This document shows, piece after piece, positions 41,899 through 48,253 of a stretch of DNA of 48,253 nucleotides. Each line of letters opens with the position of its first letter. Position 1 is the first letter of the stretch. The notes under the pieces were generated by a model. That model had not been told where the DNA came from, did not search any database, and was given only the letters and a program-made list of their open reading frames with translations. The position numbers and the translations under genes were made by a program. Origin of the DNA: Klebsiella pneumoniae (lineage in GTDB: Bacteria; Myxococcota_A; UBA796; SXON01); contig CAMBIK010000003.1 of assembly GCA_945867435.1 (NCBI GenBank), positions 1 through 48,253 on the forward strand, in the 5' to 3' direction.

Positions 41899-42807
41899 AT
41901 GACCGTTTCTGGCCTCTCGCGATTCTACGGGAAGCGCGCCGCGGTAAGCCGGCTGAATATCCGGGTAGATACAGGAGATCTCTACGGTTTTCTGGGCCCG
42001 AACGGCTCGGGAAAGACCACCGCCATCCGCGCCATCCTGGGCCTCATCGCCAAGAGCGAAGGCACGGTGGATCTGTTTGGGGATCGCGACCCTGTGCGCC
42101 AACGCGCGGAGGTCGGGGCGATGGTCGAAACGCCCACCTTCAACGACTGGCTGTCGGGCCGCAACAACCTCCGCATCGCGGCGGCCTACGCAGGGCGCGG
42201 AACGCCCGCGGAGATCGACGAGGTGCTGGAACGGGTGGGGCTGCGCGAACGCGCCGCAGAACGGGTCCGCGGCTACTCGCTCGGGATGCGCCAGCGCCTC
42301 GGTATCGCCCGGGCCCTGCTGGGAAAGCCGAAGCTCCTGATTTTGGACGAGCCAACCAACGGGCTTGACCCGCGCGGCATGGTCGAGGTGCGCCTGCTGC
42401 TCAAGGATCTGGTCAGGCGCGATGGTCTCACCGTATTCGTCAGTTCCCACCTGCTGGTTGAAGTGGAGATGATGTGCAACCGCATCGGCATCCTCGACCG
42501 CGGGGTGCTCAAGGCCGAAGGGTCGATGGAGGAGCTTTTGGCGACGCTTGGCGGCGTGGAGGAGGTGCAGGTGGGGGTGGTTGACCGGCCGGCTGCGTTG
42601 CGGGTGTTCGAGCGGCTCGGCGGCGTCGAGGTCGTGGGCGATGGCGACCACGACCGGCTCAGGCTGCACCTTCGGGGTCGCGATGCGGCGGAGGTGAACC
42701 GTGCGCTGGTTGCGGCCGGGGTGGCGGTCAGCGCGTTGGTGCCCAAGGCCCGCACGTTGGAGGAGATCTTTCTCTCCGTCACCTCCTCCGAGCCGGGGGT
42801 CGCGTGA
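41899..42807 (+). CDS. ABC transporter ATP-binding protein
   Basis: This 302-residue ATPase energises an ABC-2-type exporter. It has Walker A GPNGSGKT, the Q-loop region GAMVETPTFNDWLSGR, a signature YSLGMRQRLGIARAL, Walker B LLILDEPTNGLDP and the H-loop SSHLL. The C-terminal extension (about 220-302) is typical of drug- or lipid-export ATPases. ATG 41899 is preferred; an in-frame ATG at 41869 is possible. The stop overlaps the permease start (TGATG), and the permease overlaps the next gene, so the three are one operon. Confidence 0.85.
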   Translation: MTVSGLSRFYGKRAAVSRLNIRVDTGDLYGFLGPNGSGKTTAIRAILGLIAKSEGTVDLFGDRDPVRQRAEVGAMVETPTFNDWLSGRNNLRIAAAYAGRGTPAEIDEVLERVGLRERAAERVRGYSLGMRQRLGIARALLGKPKLLILDEPTNGLDPRGMVEVRLLLKDLVRRDGLTVFVSSHLLVEVEMMCNRIGILDRGVLKAEGSMEELLATLGGVEEVQVGVVDRPAALRVFERLGGVEVVGDGDHDRLRLHLRGRDAAEVNRALVAAGVAVSALVPKARTLEEIFLSVTSSEPGVA

Positions 42808-43628
42808 TGCCACGCCAGTTTTCGGCCATGGTCCGCGCGGAGCTGCTCAAAGTGTTCACGCAGTGGAGCGGACTGGGGGCTGTGTGCGTGTCGGTGCTCA
42901 TCGGCATCTTCACCGTGCTCTGGTTGGATTGGGTGGCGGGCTTGGGGGATGGGGCCCAGATGAACGGGCAAGCGTGGACCAACTTCCTTCAGACCGACGC
43001 CGTGGGTGCCAGTGGGTACGCCCTGTTTGTCCGAAACTTCTTCGTGCTGCCGATGCTGCTCTTCCTCGCGACGGCCTCCAGCGTGGCGGGGGAACGAGCC
43101 AACGGGACGCTGCGCGAGCTGGTGGTACGTCCGGTTCCCAGGTGGAGCATCCTTGCGGCAAAGACTGTTGCGCTGTGGGCGCTTTCCATCTTCACGCTTG
43201 TAGGCACCTTCCTCGCGTCGATCCTCCTGGGTTGGGCGATCTTCGCCGAGCCGGCGGCGGGCGCGGCGGCGGGGTCTGTCGTTCGGGTTTTCCTTGGCTA
43301 TGCGGCCAGCTTTGTCAGCGATGTGGCCCTGATCGCGCTCGGCTTGGCACTCGCCACATTCATGCGCTCGGTAGGCGGCGTGGTCGTGAGCCTGCTCCTG
43401 TTGCTCATGGTCGACCGCTTTGTCTGGGTGATGCTGTACGGCTTGGGCCAGTTCCTGGGCCAGGGTTGGACTGCGGCCGCGATGGACTGGACCCTCGTGG
43501 GCGCGATGGGTTGCTGGGAATCCTGGGAAACGCAGTTCGAACCCATCCAGTTTGTGGCTGTGGTGGCGATCACCGCCATCGCCTCGGCGATCGCCCTCAT
43601 CCGCTTCAGGTATGCCGATGTCCCCTGA
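42807..43628 (+). CDS. ABC-2-type transporter permease
   Basis: The 273-residue protein has six likely membrane segments and the characteristic loop ASSVAGERANGTLRELVVRPVPRW, the coupling-helix region of ABC-2 permeases. It pairs with the upstream ATPase. The exported substrate is unknown. The start overlaps the ATPase stop, and its own end overlaps the downstream signalling gene by 11 bp, so expression is tightly linked. Confidence 0.8.
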   Translation: MPRQFSAMVRAELLKVFTQWSGLGAVCVSVLIGIFTVLWLDWVAGLGDGAQMNGQAWTNFLQTDAVGASGYALFVRNFFVLPMLLFLATASSVAGERANGTLRELVVRPVPRWSILAAKTVALWALSIFTLVGTFLASILLGWAIFAEPAAGAAAGSVVRVFLGYAASFVSDVALIALGLALATFMRSVGGVVVSLLLLLMVDRFVWVMLYGLGQFLGQGWTAAAMDWTLVGAMGCWESWETQFEPIQFVAVVAITAIASAIALIRFRYADVP

Positions 43629-44820
43629 TCCCGCAGCGTTCATCCATGCGCTTGGCCTACCAGCGGCGTGGGTGGATGCATCGGGATGCATCGCTTGCTC
43701 CAATGAGGCATTCACCGCTTGGGCTCCTGACTGTGCCGATGCGCGGCTGGATACGCGCGCCGACGGCGCGTGGCTGCTTTCGGCGGGTCGCACGCCGCTG
43801 CGCGTGCGCGCGGAACGCCTGGGGACTGGCTTCCTGCTGCTCCCCCCCAGCGAGGGTGGGCATCCGGCGCGCGATGCCGTGGTCACGCATGTCGCCAGGC
43901 GCCTGGAGCGGGTCGCCACCTCGTTGGAAGCCGCTCTCGGCGCGGTGCTTCGTGAACACCCTCCCGCCCCCCTCGCCGCATCGATCCGCGAAGCCCTCGC
44001 CGGCGTCGAGGGCCTCCACACGATGCGGCGTGAGGTCCTTGCGCTTTCCGACTCCAGCGCCGGCCCGGAGGCCATGGCCGTCAACCTCGGCACCCTGGTC
44101 CAGGATGCCCTGACCTCGATGGGCGGGCCGCTTCCGGTGGATTTGGGGGTCATCGACACGGACTGCGTGGTTCGCGCCATCCCCGAAAAGGGCTTCTGGG
44201 CCATCGCCACCCTCGCGGGTGCGCTGGCGCGTAGTATAGGTCGAACCCAACGAATCGTTGTCCACGTCTTCTCCCGCGAGGGGTTTGGCATCCTTCAGTT
44301 CGAAAGTCCCTCGCCGACGCCCACGTTTGGCCTCGACATCGAAAGCGCGCGCGCGGCGGTGGCGGCGGCGGGCGGCCGCCTGCTCATCGTGGCCGAGGGC
44401 GGTGTCGTGATGCAGTTTCAACTGTACGCGCCTCCCGATAGCGTCCGCAGCGTGCCCCACCGCGGCACCGTTCTCGTCGCAGAAGATGAGCCCGCCGTGC
44501 TGGCGATGATGGCCGCGGTCCTGAAGCGCGAGGGGTACACGGCACTTGCGGTGACCAATGGCGTGTCCGCCACCGCTCTGCTCCGCACGCGTGGGGGCGA
44601 CCTTGCGGCCCTCATCACCGACGCGATGCTCCCCGGGTTGAGCGGCGTGGAGCTGGTCGCCGAGGCGCGTCGTTCGTTCCCCCACCTGCCTCTGCTCCTG
44701 GTTACCGGCCACGACGAGCTGGTTGTGAGCAGCAAGCACACTCCCGTCCTCAGGAAGCCCTTTGGCATGCGTGATTTTGCCGATCGGGTCCGCGTGTTGC
44801 TTTCAGAACCACCAGCCTGA
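43618..44820 (+). CDS. PAS/degenerate-kinase/receiver signalling protein
   Basis: The 400-residue protein has an N-terminal PAS-like segment (about 1-80: LPAAWVDASGCIACSNEAF), a middle region (about 85-275) with a helical hairpin and a degraded HATPase-like fold lacking the N-box and a clear phospho-accepting His, and a C-terminal receiver domain (about 280-400). The receiver keeps the acidic pocket (VLVAEDEP), the phospho-acceptor Asp in ITDAMLPG, Thr in LLVTGHD and Lys in LRKPFG. It resembles a hybrid histidine kinase that may have lost kinase activity. Overlap with the permease gene suggests that it controls or senses the exporter. Confidence 0.65.
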   Translation: MSPDPAAFIHALGLPAAWVDASGCIACSNEAFTAWAPDCADARLDTRADGAWLLSAGRTPLRVRAERLGTGFLLLPPSEGGHPARDAVVTHVARRLERVATSLEAALGAVLREHPPAPLAASIREALAGVEGLHTMRREVLALSDSSAGPEAMAVNLGTLVQDALTSMGGPLPVDLGVIDTDCVVRAIPEKGFWAIATLAGALARSIGRTQRIVVHVFSREGFGILQFESPSPTPTFGLDIESARAAVAAAGGRLLIVAEGGVVMQFQLYAPPDSVRSVPHRGTVLVAEDEPAVLAMMAAVLKREGYTALAVTNGVSATALLRTRGGDLAALITDAMLPGLSGVELVAEARRSFPHLPLLLVTGHDELVVSSKHTPVLRKPFGMRDFADRVRVLLSEPPA

Positions 44821-45258
44821 ACACGACAACGCAACGTTCACCACGCCCCCGATGAGCGCCGCCCTGAGCGCGGGGCGAGCCACCGGCGTGTCGCGCCACG
44901 CGTAGGCGACCGCCAAGACCGGGAGCGGCGTGAGGAGGATCGCGAGGACCAGCAGCGCGATCTCCTGGGCGCGGCTCAAGGGGCGGATCGAGGGTCCGGA
45001 TTCCCCGACCAAAAGTGCGCCTGCCGCCTCAAGTCGAGCCGCGGAGGGGGCCAGAGGTTCGCCGAGCCGAATGCGGCTTTGCACGGAGTCCAGCTCGAGG
45101 GTGGAGAGGATGCGCGTGGAGGCGAGCAAGGAGAGCGCGCGCTCCCCGATGCTGGGAAGGTGCGCGCAGCCCGAGCAGCGCCCGAGGGGGAGCTCCTTGT
45201 CGGCGCCGCAGCGGATGCAGACGCTGCGCAACGGCTGCCCTGCGTGGTCTTCGGCCAT
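44803..45258 (-). CDS. zinc-ribbon membrane protein of unknown function
   Basis: The 151-residue protein opens with a probable zinc ribbon (CIRCG, then RCSGC) at about 14-31, followed by a helical region (35-90) and two membrane segments (about 99-119 and 130-148, ending ALSCSGWWF). No family is recognised. AGGAAA precedes the ATG; TAGCCA (45265-45270) lies 6 nt upstream. Its 3' end overlaps the facing signalling gene by 18 bp. Confidence 0.55.
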   Translation of the reverse strand: MAEDHAGQPLRSVCIRCGADKELPLGRCSGCAHLPSIGERALSLLASTRILSTLELDSVQSRIRLGEPLAPSAARLEAAGALLVGESGPSIRPLSRAQEIALLVLAILLTPLPVLAVAYAWRDTPVARPALRAALIGGVVNVALSCSGWWF

Positions 45259-45330
45259 GTTTCCTGGCTAACCTCAGACGCCCTCACATCGCGCCCGCCC
45301 CCATCCGATCCTGCGGTGGGGGAGCTCGTC

Positions 45331-46008
45331 ATGGACACGCGGTCGGCGCATGAACCCCAGTGGCTGACTCGGCCCGGCGACATCGCCGTTCACCTGGCCT
45401 GCGCGTCGGCGGACAAGCGACCGGTCACGCTCACGGCCTTTGGGGTGACCGCCCAGGGGTTCTTCCCTCCGCCCGACCCCGCCGGGCCGGTCTTCGCCCC
45501 CGATTCCCGCGTGCTGCTGCCGAACCCGGGCCCGGGCGCGGCCGTGAAGGTCGCGTATTTTGCCCGCGCCGACGCCTTCTCGTTTCTGACCCAGCTGCTT
45601 TGCATCGACCTCGCGGGTCGGTGGCGTTTGCGGCCCCCGCTCGCGGTGGAGCGCTGCGACCGGCGCATCCGGGAAAGGGTCCCGGTCGTCGGCGTGGCCG
45701 GCTTCTGTTTCCAGCTCATGGATGTCGTGGGCGAGCCCAACGTTGCGCTGTACGACCTTTCCGACGAAGGCATCGCCCTCGTGTTCGACCCTCGTCGTTT
45801 CTGCTTCCGTGTCGACGAATACATTAGCGGCAACCTACACTTTCCAGGCAGCGCCGCGCTCGACGTGACCCTGCAAGTGCGAAACATCCGCGACTTCCCG
45901 AGGCAGCCCCATCTATCCCTGGTCGGCACCCGCTTCGTCGGGCTGACCCCAGAGGATGGGGCACGATTGAGGGGCGTGATGAGCGAATGGGGGCGTGGGT
46001 TGGGGTAG
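45331..46008 (+). CDS. PilZ-domain protein (c-di-GMP effector candidate)
   Basis: The 225-residue protein has an N-terminal YcgR-like beta region (about 1-105) and a C-terminal PilZ-type domain. The c-di-GMP-binding signature is recognisable: R-x-x-x-R within RRIRERVPVV and the D-x-S-x-x-G motif in LYDLSDEGIAL, followed by LVGTRFVGLTPEDGARL. YcgR-like proteins link c-di-GMP to motility or secretion. No partner gene is adjacent. GGAG lies 7 nt before ATG 45331. The stop lies 2 bp from the facing gene and forms the palindrome GTAGCGCTAC at 46005-46014. Confidence 0.75.
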   Translation: MDTRSAHEPQWLTRPGDIAVHLACASADKRPVTLTAFGVTAQGFFPPPDPAGPVFAPDSRVLLPNPGPGAAVKVAYFARADAFSFLTQLLCIDLAGRWRLRPPLAVERCDRRIRERVPVVGVAGFCFQLMDVVGEPNVALYDLSDEGIALVFDPRRFCFRVDEYISGNLHFPGSAALDVTLQVRNIRDFPRQPHLSLVGTRFVGLTPEDGARLRGVMSEWGRGLG

Positions 46009-46010
46009 CG

Positions 46011-47798
46011 CTACGCGGCCAGCGCCGCGAGGACCACGACCGCCGCCGCGGCCGAGGCCCATCCAGCCTCCACCGCCCATCCCTGGGACAACGCGACCAT
46101 CGCGAAGCCGTTGTTCAGCGCGTGCGCGAGCATCCCGGGGAGGACGCTGCGGTTTCGCAGGGAAAGCACACCCAGGGCGCAGCCGAGGACCGCGGTCGGC
46201 AGAAACCGGAAGATGCTGAGGTGAAAGAGGCCGAACGCCAGGGCGGTCACGGCCACGGTCGCAGCGGGCGAGGCGCGGGTGCGCCACAAGCCGAAGAACG
46301 CCCCGCGGAAGAGCAGCTCTTCACACACGCCCGGCAGCACCGCGAACACCAGCGTGAGCTGCCAGAGGGGGGCATTCTCGGGAAAGACGCCCTCGAACAG
46401 GCTGGTCGGCGTGGTGAGGATGAGCCCCTGAAGCGACGCGACCGAAAGAGCGAGTCCAGGGAGGCAAAGCCCTACGACCAAGGCGCGGAGCCACTCGCGT
46501 GCGGGTGCGCCGACCAACCGGAGCGTGGACCGGATCGGCAGGCCCAGCCACCACGGTGCCACCAACGCCAGCGGAGCGAGGAGCGCCAGTTGGGTGAACG
46601 CCATCCCCCCCCAAACCTGGATCGACTGTGCGGTCTGCCCGAGGAACCATAGCGCAAGCAAGGCAATTCCCCACAGGGACGCCGCATCCGCTCGGTAGTC
46701 TCCCCGCATCCGCCGCTGGCCCCCCCCCCGCGTTCCCAGCACCACATCCTCCCGGCCCATCAGCCGCACACCCCAGGCCAGGGTCAGCCCCGCCCAGACC
46801 GAGGTGGCGACAAAGGCCACGGCCACGGGGGCGCCCAACGCGTGCCCGGCCAGGACTTCCCGCGTGGCGAGCGCCAGCCCGGCGATGGGGAGCAGCGCCG
46901 AGGCGTACGTGAGGGCGAAGCCCGGAAGAAAGGTCACCGCCGCCATCGCGAGGGGCAGGATGAGCAGCGGGGTGGTCAACACCTGCCCGCTCTTGAAGTC
47001 TGGGGCCCAGGCGGCCGCCACCGAGAGGATGGCGGACATCAGCACGGCCATCGGCAGGAACAGCACGAAGGTCAATGCGGCCGTGGAGAGGGGGAGGTCC
47101 AAACCCATGGTGGCCCCCGCGGCGACCCATGCCGAGACGACGGAAAACAGCGTGGTCACGAGCGTGAAGCAGAGCACGACCGCGAACTTGCCCCCGAGCA
47201 CGACCCAGCGTTCCGCCGCGGTTGTAAGCAGGGTTTCCATGGTGCCGCGCTCCTTTTCCCCGGTGATCACGTCGAGCGCGGTGTAGAGGCCGCCTGCCAG
47301 CAGGGTGAACAGGAGCAACGCCGGGAGGATGCGGGCGGCGGTCTCTCGGTCGCGTGCGGCTCGGCTCAGGGTGTCGTCGGAATCCACCCGCGTAGGTTGC
47401 GTGGCCTTGCGGTGCTTGGTCAGCGCCTTGCCGATGCGAGCGCGGGCGTCGATGCTGTCGGGGCTGCGGCTGTCCCACCACAGCTCCGCCCCGGACGGGG
47501 TGAGTCGGGCTCCGGCCACCGCGCTTCCCGACTCAACCGCCTCGCGGATGTCCTCGGCCTCAATGCGGTTCAGGTTCGCCGGCAGTCGGATCTCACCGTC
47601 GATCGCCACGTTCAGAACCTGTGCATCGGCCTTGTTCATCGCGATCTTGACCGCCCGGTGGCCCGCCATGCCGAGTGCCGGGTAGAGGAGCAGCGGCACG
47701 AGCACCATGAAGACCAGCGTGAGCGGGTCGCGGAGATGCTGCCGTAGCTCCGCGACAACCACGCGCAGGAGCAGCCGGAACGGACTGTTCCCGGTCAA
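46011..47798 (-). CDS. ABC-2-type (NatB-like) permease fused to a CPBP intramembrane protease
   Basis: The 595-residue membrane protein combines two parts. Residues 1-385 resemble NatB-type permeases (LRDPLTLVFMVLVPLLLYPALG, then TGEKERGTMETLLTTAAERWVVL). Residues 420-595 are a CPBP (CAAX-protease-like) domain with the glutamate pair in CEELLFRGAFFG, His in LFHLSIFRF and HALNNG in the last helix. The likely start is TTG 47798, which overlaps the ATPase stop (TTGA); GTG 47762 is the alternative. A run of ten C lies at 46720-46729. Export coupled to proteolysis, or membrane-protein processing, is possible. Confidence 0.75.
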   Translation of the reverse strand: MTGNSPFRLLLRVVVAELRQHLRDPLTLVFMVLVPLLLYPALGMAGHRAVKIAMNKADAQVLNVAIDGEIRLPANLNRIEAEDIREAVESGSAVAGARLTPSGAELWWDSRSPDSIDARARIGKALTKHRKATQPTRVDSDDTLSRAARDRETAARILPALLLFTLLAGGLYTALDVITGEKERGTMETLLTTAAERWVVLGGKFAVVLCFTLVTTLFSVVSAWVAAGATMGLDLPLSTAALTFVLFLPMAVLMSAILSVAAAWAPDFKSGQVLTTPLLILPLAMAAVTFLPGFALTYASALLPIAGLALATREVLAGHALGAPVAVAFVATSVWAGLTLAWGVRLMGREDVVLGTRGGGQRRMRGDYRADAASLWGIALLALWFLGQTAQSIQVWGGMAFTQLALLAPLALVAPWWLGLPIRSTLRLVGAPAREWLRALVVGLCLPGLALSVASLQGLILTTPTSLFEGVFPENAPLWQLTLVFAVLPGVCEELLFRGAFFGLWRTRASPAATVAVTALAFGLFHLSIFRFLPTAVLGCALGVLSLRNRSVLPGMLAHALNNGFAMVALSQGWAVEAGWASAAAAVVVLAALAA

Positions 47799-48253
47799 CG
47801 CGGGCCGCCGCGAACGAGGTGCATGAACACGTCTTCGAGGCGCTCCAGCCCGGTTTGCGCCCGCAGTTCGGCCAGGGTCCCCGTGGCGAGCACCCGGCCG
47901 GCATGGATCACCACGAGTCGATCGCAGAGGCGTTCGGCCTCTCCCATGATGTGGGTGCTGTAGAGAATGCACCGCCCACGCGCCCGCATATCTTCGAGAA
48001 AGCTGAACAAGTCCTGAGCCACCAGTACGTCCAGGCCGGCGGTCGGCTCGTCGAAGATCAACACCGGAGGGTCGTGAACCACGGCCCGGGCGATGTTGAC
48101 CTTCTGCTTCATCCCGGTGGAAAGCCGGTCGCAGGCCACATGGGCGAACGGGCGGATGTCGAAGCGGTCGAGGAGCGCTTCGGCCCGTGCATCGCCATCG
48201 GTACACCCCTGCAAGGCCGCCACATACGCCAGCACCTCTCGCGGGGTCAGCCT
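47795..48253 (-). CDS. ABC transporter ATP-binding protein (NatA-like), N-terminus missing
   Basis: The gene runs off the right edge; 152 C-terminal residues are visible. The signature RLSTGMKQKVNIARA, Walker B PVLIFDEPTAGLD and H-loop STHIM are intact, and the C-terminus (TGTLAELRAQTGLERLEDVF) is typical of NatA-type ATPases. Walker A lies outside the window. The stop overlaps the TTG of the permease-protease gene, so the two are translationally coupled. Confidence 0.85.
   Translation of the reverse strand, partial: RLTPREVLAYVAALQGCTDGDARAEALLDRFDIRPFAHVACDRLSTGMKQKVNIARAVVHDPPVLIFDEPTAGLDVLVAQDLFSFLEDMRARGRCILYSTHIMGEAERLCDRLVVIHAGRVLATGTLAELRAQTGLERLEDVFMHLVRGGPR

Noticed and set aside
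40353..44291. Long antisense open frames of several hundred codons
   Set aside because: They mirror well-supported genes on the other strand and arise from high third-position GC; their translations are low in hydrophobic order and match no family.
47762..48206. Frameshift between the right-edge ATPase and the permease
   Set aside because: The two frames meet at a TTGA stop/start overlap, and both proteins are complete at the junction, so these are two coupled genes.

Overview
This is a GC-rich bacterial chromosomal window of about 48 kb. It most resembles Myxococcota (former Deltaproteobacteria). The inference rests on the many lipoproteins with Asp/Thr/Ser/Ala-rich tethers, a MopE-type metal-binding-repeat lipoprotein, CotH, M1-like and arylsulfotransferase-like lipoproteins, and a PilZ protein. 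There are no rRNA genes, CRISPR arrays or intact insertion sequences.

Layout. 1-5.2 kb: the 3' end of a DUF6165 gene, moaC and a DUF3105 lipoprotein overlap stop-to-start; then a convergent secreted protein, a 402-bp hairpin-rich divergent intergenic region, a radical SAM enzyme and an M1-type peptidase lipoprotein. 5.2-6.4 kb: a scar of gene fragments (a cobQ 3' piece, an antitoxin/PIN-toxin chimera, a second copy of a tRNA 3' end plus terminator) beside a tRNA-Val/tRNA-Asp operon that has a visible promoter and terminator. 6.4-12.3 kb: one leftward block of a divergent pyrophosphatase, a polytopic membrane protein, clpX and lon. 12.3-20 kb: an Ig-like lipoprotein, two unknown genes, a diacylglycerol-kinase-family protein, a Cys glutathione peroxidase with a clear sigma-70-type promoter, an rRNA m5U methyltransferase with an extra C-terminal domain, and uvrC.

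20-31 kb: a lipoprotein peroxiredoxin whose peroxidatic Cys codon is an in-frame TGA followed by a SECIS-like hairpin, which makes it a probable selenoprotein; then a 1036-residue CotH lipoprotein, a small lipoprotein, a transglutaminase-like secreted protein, a YkgJ-type Cys-cluster protein, an envelope protein, recQ and an arylsulfotransferase-like lipoprotein. 31-41.8 kb: a small membrane protein with a two-domain methyltransferase, a fused MsrB-MsrA, more lipoproteins, a two-domain AAA+ ATPase of the type seen with contractile injection systems, a MopE-like protein, a SUKH-like protein and an OB-fold lipoprotein. 41.9-48.3 kb: an ABC exporter operon ending in a PAS/REC signalling protein, a zinc-ribbon membrane protein, a PilZ protein, and a second ABC system whose permease is fused to a CPBP protease.

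The genes are mainly housekeeping (cofactor synthesis, proteostasis, DNA repair, rRNA modification) interleaved with envelope and repair functions; three thiol or selenol antioxidant systems occur (GPx, Prx, MsrBA). Many genes lack a Shine-Dalgarno but carry a TANNNT-like hexamer 5-8 nt before the start codon, which suggests leaderless transcription. The strongest novelty candidate is the selenocysteine peroxiredoxin at 20037-20639 (minus strand).
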